Below, piece by piece: positions 1 through 8,544 of a DNA stretch of 64,000 nucleotides. The DNA lies in assembly GCA_963765545.1 (NCBI GenBank), contig CAVXWW010000004.1:124001-188000 (forward strand). Reading direction: 5' to 3'. Position 1 is the first letter of the stretch. Every line of letters begins with the position of its first letter. Made by a program: the position numbers and the translations under genes. Under the pieces are notes generated by a model. The model saw nothing but the letters and a program-made list of their open reading frames with translations. It did not search any database and was not told where the DNA came from. The DNA comes from JARRPM01 sp963765545. GTDB lineage: Bacteria; Pseudomonadota; Gammaproteobacteria; Pseudomonadales; Halieaceae.

Positions 1-271
1 TCTGGCTGTGGGGATCGCCGATGACAACAGACTTGCCGCCGCCAAAGGGCAGCCCCGCCAGGGCGGATTTGTAGGTCATGCCCCGGGACAGGCGCAGTAC
101 GTCGTGCAGGGCTTCCGCCTCACTGGCGTAGGGAAACATCCTGCAACCACCTACCGCTGGTCCCAGTGTGCTGTCGTGGACGGCGATAATCGCACGCAGG
201 CCGCTGTGACTGTCGCTGCAAAATGTGACCAGCTCGTGCTTGTTGTAGGCCGGTGCCGAAAAAACGCTCAT
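1..271 (-). CDS. Leu/Phe/Val (Glu-family) dehydrogenase, N-terminal part
   Basis: Only the first 90 or so residues lie in the window; the gene runs off the left edge. The start is the ATG at 271, preceded by a GAGG ribosome-binding site about 10 bases upstream. The visible part carries the two conserved lysine regions of the amino-acid dehydrogenase family (MTYKSALAG and PFGGGKSV), which bind substrate and take part in oxidative deamination. The family converts branched-chain or aromatic amino acids to 2-oxo acids with NAD. It sits 23 bp downstream of the 2-oxoacid ferredoxin oxidoreductase on the same strand, so the two could act in sequence. The family is clear; the exact substrate is not. 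Confidence 0.85.
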   Translation of the reverse strand, partial: MSVFSAPAYNKHELVTFCSDSHSGLRAIIAVHDSTLGPAVGGCRMFPYASEAEALHDVLRLSRGMTYKSALAGLPFGGGKSVVIGDPHSQ

Positions 272-294
272 ATTATTATCCTCAAAAGTATCGC

Positions 295-3200
295 TTATGC
301 GATCTGTGCGGCGTCGATGAAAGTCACCTCTTGCGCCGGTGTCTCCCCATTAAACTGTTTCAGTAACTGGTCTTTGCGCAGGACCAGCAGATCCCGATTG
401 CGATCCTTGACGTGACCGAAACCACGCAGCTTGCCAGGCAGGTCTGCCAGTTCCTGGGCAGGTGCGTAGTTGTCTTCACCCAGCCCTGCCAGCAGTTGCT
501 CCAGGGTCTGGCAGTATTCGTCGATATCGGCGCGTTCCTGCCTGCGCTCATCGCTGTAACCGAAAATATCCAGGGCACCGCCGCGCAGGAAGCGCAACTT
601 TGCCAGCCATGTGAATGCGGTCATCATCCACGGGCCGAATTCCTGCTTGATAAGGTGTCCGGTGATGGGATCGCGCTTGCTGAACAGCGGGGGCGCCAGA
701 TTGAAGCGAAGCTCGTAATCGCCTTCAAACCGGGCCTGCAGTTTGCGCTGGAAATCCCCGTCGCTATAAAGCCTGGCGACCTCGTACTCGTCTTTGTAGG
801 CCATCAACTTGTACAGTTGGCGAGCGGCAGACAGGGTTATCGAACGTGCCGCCCCGGCCTGCGGGTCCGCCTTTCTGACCCGCTCGATAAAGTCGCTGTA
901 GCGCTGTGCATAGGCTGCGTTCTGATAGCGCGTCAGGCGCTCGACCCGGTCGGCTATGACCTCGTCCAGTCCCATGGGTGCGGGTGCGGCCGCGGCAGGC
1001 TTGTTATTGATCAGCTGAAGTACTTTCTCGGGCTGGTCCGCACAGCGCCTGCCCCAGACGAACGCCTGTTTGTTGAATGCGACAGCGACCGCATTCAACT
1101 CAATTGCCTGCTCCAGTGCGGCGGCCGATACCGGGACCAGTCCGCGCTGCCAGGCAAAACCCAGCAGAAACAGGTTGCTGGCGATGGAATCGCCCAGTAA
1201 GGCGGTGGCGATGCGCGTCGCGTCGATAAAGTGACAGTCATCGCTGCCGACCTCCGTTGCTATCCTGTCTTTCATCGCACCGGTGGGAAAACGCGCGTCG
1301 GGGTCAAGGATGAAGGCCGCGGTGGGGACCTCGGCTTCGTTGACGACCGCATGGGTTCGGCCCTGCGCAACCTTGCCCATGGCCTCGTAAGTCGTGGTTA
1401 CTACCAGGTCTGCGCCCAGCAGCAGGTCTGCTTCCCCCGCGGGGATGCGCACAGCCCTGATCTCCTCCTGCTCCCGGCTTACCCGTACATGGCTGACGAC
1501 AGCGCCAAATTTCTGCGCCAGGCCTGTCTGGTTCATGGTGGCGCAGCCCTTGCCCTCAATGTGGGCCGCCATCGCTACCAGTGCGGTAATGGTAAGTACC
1601 CCCGTGCCACCCACCCCGGTAACCACGGTGTTCCAGGGACGGTCCAGCGCGGGCAAGGTCGGTTCGGGCAGCGGGTCGAACAGGGTTTCTACCCGGTCTG
1701 CGGCGCCGCTATCAATTCCCGCCGAGGGTTTTTTTAGCTGTCCGCCCACGACGGTAACAAAGCTGGGGCAGAAACCGTTGGCGCAACTGTAGTCCTTGTT
1801 GCAGGCGCTCTGGTCTATCTGTCGCTTGCGCCCCAGCGGGGTCTCTTTAGGCAAGACCGAGAGGCAGTTTGATTTTATGCTGCAGTCGCCGCAGCCCTCG
1901 CAGACCTCGTCGTTGATAAACAGTCGCTTGGCGGGGTCTTCCAGCAGGCCCTTTTTACGGCGGCGGCGTTTCTCGGCGGCGCAGGTTTGCTGATAGACGA
2001 TGACCGAGGTGCCCTCGTACTCCCGCAGCTCCCTTTGCAGTGCGTCCATCTCATTGCGGTGGTGCAGGGTGTAACCCGGGACCCCGTTGAATCGACCGCG
2101 CCAGCGGCCGGGGTCATCGCTGACCAATGCGATGCGCCGCACACCCTCGCCGCGCAGCTGGTAGATAAGGTCTTCGACCGTGAGAACGCCATCGATGGGC
2201 TGCCCCCCGGTCATGGCCACGGCATCGTTGTAGAGAATTTTGTAGGTGATGTTTACGCCGGAGGACACCGCTGCGCGAATGGCCAGGATTCCGGAGTGAA
2301 AGTAGGTTCCGTCACCCAGGTTCTGGAATATGTGCGGGGTGTCGGTAAAAGGTGCCTGGCCTATCCAGGTCGCACCCTCGCCACCCATCTGGGTGAACGT
2401 GTGGGTTTCGCGGTCCGGCATCCAGGTCGCCATATAGTGGCATCCTATGCCGCCCAAAGCGTGGCTGCCCTCGGGTACCCTGGTGGAGGTGTTGTGGGGG
2501 CAACCGGAGCAGAAATGGGGCACCCGCTCAATGGTGTCGTGGGGGCGGGCCAGCGAGCGTTCTTTCTCTTCGATCCAGCGCAGTCGCTGGTCCATGGTCT
2601 CCGACCGGTAAAAGCGCTTGATTCGACTGCCAATGGCCAGGGCGATCATGGCCGGCGTCAGTTCGGCCAGGTTAGGCAGTAAATCGCGGCCCTCTTCGTC
2701 GAACTCGCCAAACACCCGGGGACGTGCTGCCACGGGGTAGTTGTATAGCTGGCCGGTGAGTTGGTCCTCGATAATGGAGCGTTTTTCTTCCACCACCAGT
2801 ATCTCTTCCAGGCCCTCGGCGAAGTCGTGGGTAGTGCGCGGCTCCAGTGGCCAGGGCATGCCCACCTTGTAGACCCGCAGGCCTATCTCCGCCGCAACCG
2901 CAGCAGAGATTCCCATGTCATCCAGCGCCTGCATCACGTCGAGGTAAGCCTTGCCGCTGGTGATAATGCCGAAGCGGGGGCTGGGAGAATCGAGCACGAT
3001 CTTATTGAGACCATTGACCCGGGCGAACTCTCTCGCGGCGTAGATCTTGTATTTGTTCAGGCGCAGTTCCTGCTCCAGGGGCTTGTCCGGCCAGCGGCCG
3101 TGCACGCCACCCGGGGGCAGTTGGAACTCCTCGGGGGTAACAATTTCGATACGGTTGGGGTCCATGTCCGCCGAGATGGCAGAATCCATGTTTTCCGTGA

Positions 3201-3822
3201 TGGCCTTGAGTGCCACCCAGCAACCGCTGTAGCGCGAGAGCTCCCAGCCATAGACACCCAGGTCCAGTACTTCCTGTACGTTGGACGGACTGAGTACGGG
3301 CACCGAGGCGCCGATGAACATATGTTCTGACTGGTGGGGGAGGGTGGATGACTTGCAGGCGTGATCGTCACCCGCTACCGCCAGCACACCGCCGTACTTC
3401 GAGGTGCCAAAGGCGTTCGCATGTTTGATCACATCCATACTGCGATCGACGCCGGGGCCCTTGCCATACCACATGCCGAAAACGCCATCGTATTTGGCGC
3501 CCTCAAACAGGTTGGTTTGTTGGCTGCCCCATACTGCGGTGGCTGCCAGGTCCTCGTTGACGCCGGGCTGGAAATGGACATTGTGCTGGTCCAGCCAGGG
3601 CTTTGCTTTCCACAGGGCCTGGTCTACGCCCCCCAGGGGGGAGCCGCGATAGCCAGATATGAAGGCAGCAGTATTGAGGCCTCGACGTTTGTCCCGCTGG
3701 TGCTGCAGCATCGGCAGCCGCACCAGGGCTTCGATGCCTGTCATATAAGCCCGGGTGGCATCCAGGGCGTATTTATCGTCTAGCGAGACTTTTCTGACGG
3801 CTTTTGACTGATCCGAGCCCAT
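295..3822 (-). CDS. Indolepyruvate ferredoxin oxidoreductase, fused alpha/beta/gamma type
   Basis: This 1175-residue fused 2-oxoacid:ferredoxin oxidoreductase would decarboxylate aryl- or branched-chain 2-oxo acids to acyl-CoA in the cytoplasm, passing electrons to an acceptor. The N-terminal pyrimidine-binding domain is followed by the TPP-binding part, with CSGCPHN at about residues 436-442 and GGIGCHYM just after. A cysteine-rich iron-sulfur segment (CEGCGDCSIKSNC, then CNKDYSCANGFC) spans about 640-686. A gamma domain begins with GVGGTGVLT near 735. The length matches the aerobic proteobacterial fused enzymes of about 1150-1190 residues. The ATG at 3822 is opposite a divergent Lrp/AsnC gene, the usual local regulator, and a dehydrogenase that could supply the oxo acid follows. 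Confidence 0.93.
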   Translation of the reverse strand: MGSDQSKAVRKVSLDDKYALDATRAYMTGIEALVRLPMLQHQRDKRRGLNTAAFISGYRGSPLGGVDQALWKAKPWLDQHNVHFQPGVNEDLAATAVWGSQQTNLFEGAKYDGVFGMWYGKGPGVDRSMDVIKHANAFGTSKYGGVLAVAGDDHACKSSTLPHQSEHMFIGASVPVLSPSNVQEVLDLGVYGWELSRYSGCWVALKAITENMDSAISADMDPNRIEIVTPEEFQLPPGGVHGRWPDKPLEQELRLNKYKIYAAREFARVNGLNKIVLDSPSPRFGIITSGKAYLDVMQALDDMGISAAVAAEIGLRVYKVGMPWPLEPRTTHDFAEGLEEILVVEEKRSIIEDQLTGQLYNYPVAARPRVFGEFDEEGRDLLPNLAELTPAMIALAIGSRIKRFYRSETMDQRLRWIEEKERSLARPHDTIERVPHFCSGCPHNTSTRVPEGSHALGGIGCHYMATWMPDRETHTFTQMGGEGATWIGQAPFTDTPHIFQNLGDGTYFHSGILAIRAAVSSGVNITYKILYNDAVAMTGGQPIDGVLTVEDLIYQLRGEGVRRIALVSDDPGRWRGRFNGVPGYTLHHRNEMDALQRELREYEGTSVIVYQQTCAAEKRRRRKKGLLEDPAKRLFINDEVCEGCGDCSIKSNCLSVLPKETPLGRKRQIDQSACNKDYSCANGFCPSFVTVVGGQLKKPSAGIDSGAADRVETLFDPLPEPTLPALDRPWNTVVTGVGGTGVLTITALVAMAAHIEGKGCATMNQTGLAQKFGAVVSHVRVSREQEEIRAVRIPAGEADLLLGADLVVTTTYEAMGKVAQGRTHAVVNEAEVPTAAFILDPDARFPTGAMKDRIATEVGSDDCHFIDATRIATALLGDSIASNLFLLGFAWQRGLVPVSAAALEQAIELNAVAVAFNKQAFVWGRRCADQPEKVLQLINNKPAAAAPAPMGLDEVIADRVERLTRYQNAAYAQRYSDFIERVRKADPQAGAARSITLSAARQLYKLMAYKDEYEVARLYSDGDFQRKLQARFEGDYELRFNLAPPLFSKRDPITGHLIKQEFGPWMMTAFTWLAKLRFLRGGALDIFGYSDERRQERADIDEYCQTLEQLLAGLGEDNYAPAQELADLPGKLRGFGHVKDRNRDLLVLRKDQLLKQFNGETPAQEVTFIDAAQIA

Positions 3823-3840
3823 GGGACACCACCTCTAAAT

Positions 3841-3941
3841 TATAAAGTGTAGTTTGTGCCAAAATGACCGGCATGTTTATTTGTTTTTAGCTCTCCAGGG
3901 GGCATTATATGCATAATTTATTCATTAAAAGTGACTTTATA
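3841..3941. promoter_or_regulatory. Divergent promoter region with inverted TATAAAGT boxes
   Basis: The 132-bp gap between the oxidoreductase and the Lrp-type gene is AT-rich. It contains an 8-bp sequence, TATAAAGT at 3841-3848, repeated exactly in inverted orientation at 3934-3941. One copy lies 19 bp before the minus-strand start and the other 14 bp before the plus-strand start. The symmetry suggests binding sites for the adjacent Lrp/AsnC protein, but this is inference from position and sequence only. Confidence 0.4.
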
Positions 3942-3954
3942 GGGTATGTAAGCT

Positions 3955-4425
3955 ATGAAACTGGAAAAGCAGGACGTTCAGATCCTGAGATTACTGCAGC
4001 GTGATGCCACTATGAGCACCGCCAGCATTGCGGAGCACATCAACGTATCCCAGTCCCCTTGCTGGCGCAGAATCAATCGCCTGGAGCAGGCTGGCCTGAT
4101 CAAGGGGCGCGTCGCATTGTTGAACAGGGAGGCCCTGGGTATGGAGGTTGTGGTATTTGCCACCATCAACCTGACCTCGACCGGGCGTCAGAACCTGATC
4201 GAGTTTGAGACAGATATCGTGCGCTACGCTGAGGTTGTGGAGTGTTACACCATGACCGGTATTTGGGACTACATGCTGAAAATAGTCACCCGCAGTATCC
4301 GCCATTACGAGGAGTTTGTGCGCAACACCCTCACAGCCAGCCCCTCCATCAGGGAATTGCATTCCCATATGGCCGTCACCGAAATCAAGAACGTGTCAGA
4401 GCTGCCCCTGGAAACACAGTTGTAA
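3955..4425 (+). CDS. Lrp/AsnC family transcriptional regulator
   Basis: This 156-residue protein has the standard Lrp/AsnC layout. An N-terminal winged helix-turn-helix occupies about residues 4-60, including the typical VSQSPCWRRINRLEQAGLIKG segment. An alpha/beta ligand-binding domain (RAM) spans about 70-145, with the conserved TGIWDYMLKIVT turn. Such proteins form octamers that sense amino acids and regulate neighbouring catabolic genes. It is transcribed divergently from the indolepyruvate ferredoxin oxidoreductase, so control of that gene by an aromatic or branched-chain amino acid is the likely role. The start at 3955 is the only good ATG and the length is normal for the family. Confidence 0.93.
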   Translation: MKLEKQDVQILRLLQRDATMSTASIAEHINVSQSPCWRRINRLEQAGLIKGRVALLNREALGMEVVVFATINLTSTGRQNLIEFETDIVRYAEVVECYTMTGIWDYMLKIVTRSIRHYEEFVRNTLTASPSIRELHSHMAVTEIKNVSELPLETQL

Positions 4426-4430
4426 TCACG

Positions 4431-4447
4431 GGCGCGCTGCGCGCGCC
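4431..4447 (+). terminator. GC-rich stem-loop after the Lrp-type gene
   Basis: GGCGCGC (4431-4437) and GCGCGCC (4441-4447) form a perfect 7-bp stem with a 3-base loop, starting 5 bases after the stop codon. No T-run follows, so this is at best a weak intrinsic terminator or a 3'-end stabiliser. Confidence 0.35.
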
Positions 4448-4660
4448 TCGCAGGTATCGGAACGCCGCGCGCTGCCTGTCTGGCTTGCCCGCCAACGCGT
4501 TTATGTCCCGATTACATATAGTGTGGCCGCGTTATTACTCTATGTTCTCTGCCTGGCTGTCGGGCTCGACTAGACTCCTCAATTGAGTTCAGGTGAATCT
4601 GTTATACCCCGCGCGTTTATGAATGCCTGAACCAACTCATTGGCGCCAGAGGATGACGGT

Positions 4661-6484
4661 ATGACCGCGCGAAAAACCAATGTCCAAACGGATTACCCCG
4701 ACGCCAGGGACTGGATTTATCGCCCCGCACTGATTCAGCTGGACCCCGAGAGCCCGCCCTATACCGATGTGGATATACTGAACCAGGGCAGTGAGGGCGC
4801 CTGCACAGGCTTTGCCCTGGCCGCCGCAACCAACCTGATAAACCGGCGCAGCCATATACCCTTGAAGGTAAGTGAACGCATGCTGTATGAAATGGCACGG
4901 CGGCACGATGAGTGGGCGGGAGAGGACTACGATGGTTCCAGCCTGCGGGGGGCTATTCACGGTTTCAAGGAGATGGGCGTCTGCTCCAGTGAGCTCTGGC
5001 CATTCAGTACCCGCGCCGGTGAGCGGGGCGAGCTGACAATAGAGCGGGCCAAGGCCGCCAGGGAGAATACCCTGGGTGCATACTATCGATTGCGCCCGAT
5101 TGTCAGTGATTATCACTCGGCCATTATGGAAGTGGGCGCGGTGGTGGCTTCGGCTCGTTACCACCCGGGCTGGGACGCGCCGGTGAATGGTGAGATCGTC
5201 AAGCACAAGCCTGAAGCGGGTGGGCATGCCTTTGCGATTATCGGTTACAACACGCGCGGTTTCTGGGTGCAGAACTCCTGGGGAAAAAAATGGGGTGACA
5301 ACGGTCTGGCGCTGTGGACCTACGAGGACTGGATCGAAAATGTCATGGATGCCTGGGTATTCCGGCTGGCACTGCCAACGCCCCAGATCTTCGGAATGCG
5401 ACCGCTGGCATCTCGGCTCATCAGCTTCAATGATAAGCCGGGCCGGGCCGGGGCCAAAAAGCCGGCCCCGCTGCGCGACACAATAGCGGGACATTTTGTG
5501 CACGTAGACGATGGTCGCTTTGCCGAAACTGACCGCTACTGGAGTACGGCTTTTGATGTCAAACAGACCGCGGCCCTGGTGGCAGAGAGTGAGGAATACG
5601 AGCATTTGCTTATCTACGGGCATGGCGGACTGAACTCACCCAAGGACTCCGCTTCGCGCATCGAGGCGATGAAGCCGGTATTCAAGGAAAACGGCATCTA
5701 TCCCTTTCATATCATGTACGACACTGGCCTGGTGGAGGAGCTGAAGGACCTGGTTATCGGCAAGGGGGATCGCGCGGGGGAGCTGGTCGGTGGCGCTGAA
5801 GACTGGCTGGATAAAATGGTGGAGTACCTGATTCGCAAGCCCGGAACCCTTTTGTGGAAGGAAATGAAATCCGATGCAGATGCCGCCTTTGCCAAGGGCG
5901 GTGCGGGGCTGGAGTCGGTAAAGTATTTTATAGACGCGCTGCGCGGGGCGGCTCCCAATCGGCCCAAGAGCTTTCACTTTGCCGGCCACAGTACGGGAGC
6001 GATACTGTTTGCTCATATGCTGTCGTCGTTGAAGAACTACGACCTTGAGTTCGCCTCTGCAACACTTATGGCGCCCGCATGCTCCCTGGACCTCTACCAC
6101 AAAACCTACCTGCGCATCCTTGACGAAAAGCACAGGTTGCGAGTCCGTAAGCTGATTATCCTGAATCTAAAAAACCAGTTGGAGAAGGATGATTACGTGG
6201 GCTCGAGACTGGCCTATCGCAAGTCCCTGCTCTTTCTGGTTTCCAATGCGTTCGAGAGTGAGAAGGAGCTACCGCTGCTGGGTATGGAGAAATTTGAGAA
6301 GGGCATGAAAGACTGCGCCAATCCGCCGCAGATTTTCCATTCCAATGGAGTGACGGGCAACAAAACACGCAGTAAGAGCCATGGTGGCTTTGACAACGAC
6401 ATACACTCCATGAACTTTCTGCTCAAGACCGTCCTGGGAAAATCCCCCAAGCGCCTTTTCAAACCAGAGGACCTCGATTTCTGA
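4661..6484 (+). CDS. C1A papain-like peptidase fused to an alpha/beta-hydrolase domain
   Basis: The first half is a papain-fold domain with all catalytic positions: Cys48 in SEGACTGFA, His189 in GGHAFAIIGY and Asn205 in QNSWG. The second half, from about residue 300, looks like a serine alpha/beta hydrolase. It has an oxyanion-type YGHGG segment, a GHSTG nucleophile elbow with Ser444, and a late SHGGFD that could hold the catalytic His. No signal peptide is apparent. The ATG at 4661 is chosen because GAGG lies 8 bases upstream; a TTG at 4640 is a weaker alternative. A lysozyme-like gene follows after 36 bp, probably in the same transcript. The substrate is unknown; a hydrolytic or effector-like role is speculative. 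Confidence 0.75.
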   Translation: MTARKTNVQTDYPDARDWIYRPALIQLDPESPPYTDVDILNQGSEGACTGFALAAATNLINRRSHIPLKVSERMLYEMARRHDEWAGEDYDGSSLRGAIHGFKEMGVCSSELWPFSTRAGERGELTIERAKAARENTLGAYYRLRPIVSDYHSAIMEVGAVVASARYHPGWDAPVNGEIVKHKPEAGGHAFAIIGYNTRGFWVQNSWGKKWGDNGLALWTYEDWIENVMDAWVFRLALPTPQIFGMRPLASRLISFNDKPGRAGAKKPAPLRDTIAGHFVHVDDGRFAETDRYWSTAFDVKQTAALVAESEEYEHLLIYGHGGLNSPKDSASRIEAMKPVFKENGIYPFHIMYDTGLVEELKDLVIGKGDRAGELVGGAEDWLDKMVEYLIRKPGTLLWKEMKSDADAAFAKGGAGLESVKYFIDALRGAAPNRPKSFHFAGHSTGAILFAHMLSSLKNYDLEFASATLMAPACSLDLYHKTYLRILDEKHRLRVRKLIILNLKNQLEKDDYVGSRLAYRKSLLFLVSNAFESEKELPLLGMEKFEKGMKDCANPPQIFHSNGVTGNKTRSKSHGGFDNDIHSMNFLLKTVLGKSPKRLFKPEDLDF

Positions 6485-6520
6485 GCTCCTGCGAGGAGCC
6501 AGTGAGTGCCAGGAGGCATT

Positions 6521-7300
6521 ATGCCAAGTATCCGGCTGACACCTAGTCTGCAAGCTCACTACAGTGAGCTCTACGCCAGCTGTGAGATGTCCCACAGCCG
6601 CTTTGATGACGTGGACGCACTGGTCAAAAGTGTTATTGCAGAGCGCGCGAGGTACAAGCGGGTCAGCTCTGAAACCGGTGTCCCCTGGTTTTTTATCGCA
6701 GCGATTCACACATTGGAGTCGGGGCAGCGTTTCGATCGTCACCTTCACAATGGGGATCGCTTGACGCAGCGAACCCGCAATGTGCCGGCTGGACGCCCAG
6801 TGACAGGTGAACCGCCTTTCAGCTGGGAGGAGAGCGCACGTGACGCACTTCGGATGCACCGGCTGCACAGCGTGCGGGACTGGACCTTACCGCGCATTTT
6901 GTATGAACTGGAAAGGTATAATGGCTGGGGCTATCGGCTTTATCACTCACATGTAAGTAGCCCCTACCTGTGGGGATTCTCCGGGCATTACAGCAGTGGC
7001 AAGTACGTGGCAGACGGCACCTGGTCCGATACAGCGGTCTCACGCCAGTGTGGCGCCGCCGTTCTTATTCGGCGGCTGGAAGAACTGGGTGAGATAGAAC
7101 CGCTGACGGATGTCCCAAGTACTCGCCGCCCCATTATTTACTATGCAGATCATGCCCTGGCGCGGGCCGAGGACCTGCAGCGGTTTTTGAACACCTTTGA
7201 GGGTATCTCCTTGCGGGTGGATGGTTGGCCGGGTAAACGCACATCGGACGCGATGATGCAGGTACTGGGGCGGCGATTGAGTGGCGACCGTCGACGCTGA
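6521..7300 (+). CDS. Lysozyme-like protein with C-terminal peptidoglycan-binding region
   Basis: This 259-residue protein has a lysozyme-like core. Its ESGQRFDRHLHNGDRLT and VPAGRP segments resemble a family of bacterial and phage muramidase-like proteins, with Glu66 in THTLESG as a plausible catalytic acid. The C-terminal 50 residues (AEDLQRFLN ... DGWPGKRTSDAM) look like a peptidoglycan-binding repeat. I see no signal peptide. The start at 6521 is favoured over a GTG at 6506 because AGGAGG lies just upstream. It follows the peptidase-hydrolase gene by 36 bp and is probably co-transcribed. Family assignment is from recalled sequence patterns, so moderate. Confidence 0.65.
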   Translation: MPSIRLTPSLQAHYSELYASCEMSHSRFDDVDALVKSVIAERARYKRVSSETGVPWFFIAAIHTLESGQRFDRHLHNGDRLTQRTRNVPAGRPVTGEPPFSWEESARDALRMHRLHSVRDWTLPRILYELERYNGWGYRLYHSHVSSPYLWGFSGHYSSGKYVADGTWSDTAVSRQCGAAVLIRRLEELGEIEPLTDVPSTRRPIIYYADHALARAEDLQRFLNTFEGISLRVDGWPGKRTSDAMMQVLGRRLSGDRRR

Positions 7301-7325
7301 AACGCTCATTACCGCATAAGCGCAA

Positions 7326-8507
7326 TTATTCAAATACTTCCTTGCCGGTTGGCTCTATATGGGTAGTGCTGTTCATCTTCTGGCGAAACTGCGCCAGCTC
7401 CTGGTACATGCGCCTGCGGGCGCGACTCTGGTTACCCAGTGGCCTGTGCTCAGGCAGGCAGTGCCAGGGGTTGATGGACAGCTGACTGGTGAAGGCAAAC
7501 TGCGCGGGATGATCAAAGGTCTGCCGTGGAATATGAATACGGGCGACAGGTATAAAGGGTGAGAGTTTCTCGGGCCAACGCACCGCTGCATTCTCGACAG
7601 GCATGCGGTGCGGATCAGTCTGCAACTGCACCAGCAGGTCGAATTCGACCGATTGCCGGGATAATGTTTTTACCATGTTGTCGCGAAGATAATTGTCCGG
7701 AACGGCACCGAAAGGTACCCCGGGTATGCGCCTGTCAACCTGTGACCGCGAGGCGAAGGAGTACTGCATCGCCTGGCCCTCCCCGAGCAGGTAGGGCACA
7801 CAGCTGAAGTAGCGATGACCAAGCGGATTGTACTGGGTTTCATTCCACAGGGCCTGCATGAGAAAGTCCAGGATGTGTGAATCCCGGGGATCCAGGAAAT
7901 AATAGATAGGCATGTCGCGCAGGCTCCAGTCCTGCAGCCTGGCGTTACAGCGTGTGTCGGGGGTTACGAATGTGGGCGTACAGATACACACCATGTCCTG
8001 GGTGAAGGCCTCGTCCTTCATCAGCTTGGGCCCGGGAACATCCATAATTTTCATCGCCATGCTGGAAAAACCCACATCCTGTATGTCCTTCGGCACGTCG
8101 GGGCCCGGCCCGGAAAATCGGACCCAGGCCGGATAGTCGCGCACCTTGGCGAAGAGCCCTCTTTTCATGCATTCGGGGATATCATCCCTGATGCTCACGG
8201 TAGCCCTCACCAGTCCATGGGTTTTGGTGTTGCCGCCGCGCTCGTATCTCCCGGGTTGAAAGTGGCCACGCATTTGTTCGGACATCAAGTGGATGATCTC
8301 GTCAAGGCACTCCTTCTCCCAGGGGAACTCTTTTTCCTGGGCAAGCGCGAGGTGATCATTGGGTCGCCTGAAATTGATCAGGTACTGCAGAGCCGCAGCC
8401 GATGGCTCACGCAACAGGTAGTTAAGGGTGGGCCGGAAGTAAGGCTCCAGGCGACGCTCCAGTTCGAGAACTCTGACAAGCAGCCGGTGGATCGATTGCA
8501 GAACCAT
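7326..8507 (-). CDS. Catalase-related haem protein (cytoplasmic type)
   Basis: This 393-residue protein of the catalase superfamily is shorter than true catalases. The core THGLVRATVSI and YPAWVRFSGPGPD segments correspond to the distal haem pocket. The C-terminal NPWHCLPEHRPLGNQSRARRRMY carries the family's Arg-x-x-x-Tyr arrangement, with Tyr368 as the probable proximal haem ligand. No signal peptide is seen. Related minimal catalases include fatty-acid hydroperoxide converters such as coral allene oxide synthase, so hydroperoxide metabolism is likelier than bulk H2O2 removal. It is the last gene of the haem-protein operon. The ATG at 8507 has an AGGTGA site; an ATG at 8540 lacks one. Confidence 0.8.
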   Translation of the reverse strand: MVLQSIHRLLVRVLELERRLEPYFRPTLNYLLREPSAAALQYLINFRRPNDHLALAQEKEFPWEKECLDEIIHLMSEQMRGHFQPGRYERGGNTKTHGLVRATVSIRDDIPECMKRGLFAKVRDYPAWVRFSGPGPDVPKDIQDVGFSSMAMKIMDVPGPKLMKDEAFTQDMVCICTPTFVTPDTRCNARLQDWSLRDMPIYYFLDPRDSHILDFLMQALWNETQYNPLGHRYFSCVPYLLGEGQAMQYSFASRSQVDRRIPGVPFGAVPDNYLRDNMVKTLSRQSVEFDLLVQLQTDPHRMPVENAAVRWPEKLSPFIPVARIHIPRQTFDHPAQFAFTSQLSINPWHCLPEHRPLGNQSRARRRMYQELAQFRQKMNSTTHIEPTGKEVFE

Positions 8508-8544
8508 GCTTTCACCTGTGCTTTGTGGCGTTTGCCACATTCAG

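Noticed and set aside
412..3783. Several plus-strand frames of 130-260 codons opposite the oxidoreductase
   Set aside because: They mirror the codon pattern of the minus-strand gene and show no recognisable domains.
5854..6048. Small overlapping plus-strand frame inside the peptidase-hydrolase gene
   Set aside because: Out-of-frame shadow with no ribosome-binding site or family resemblance.
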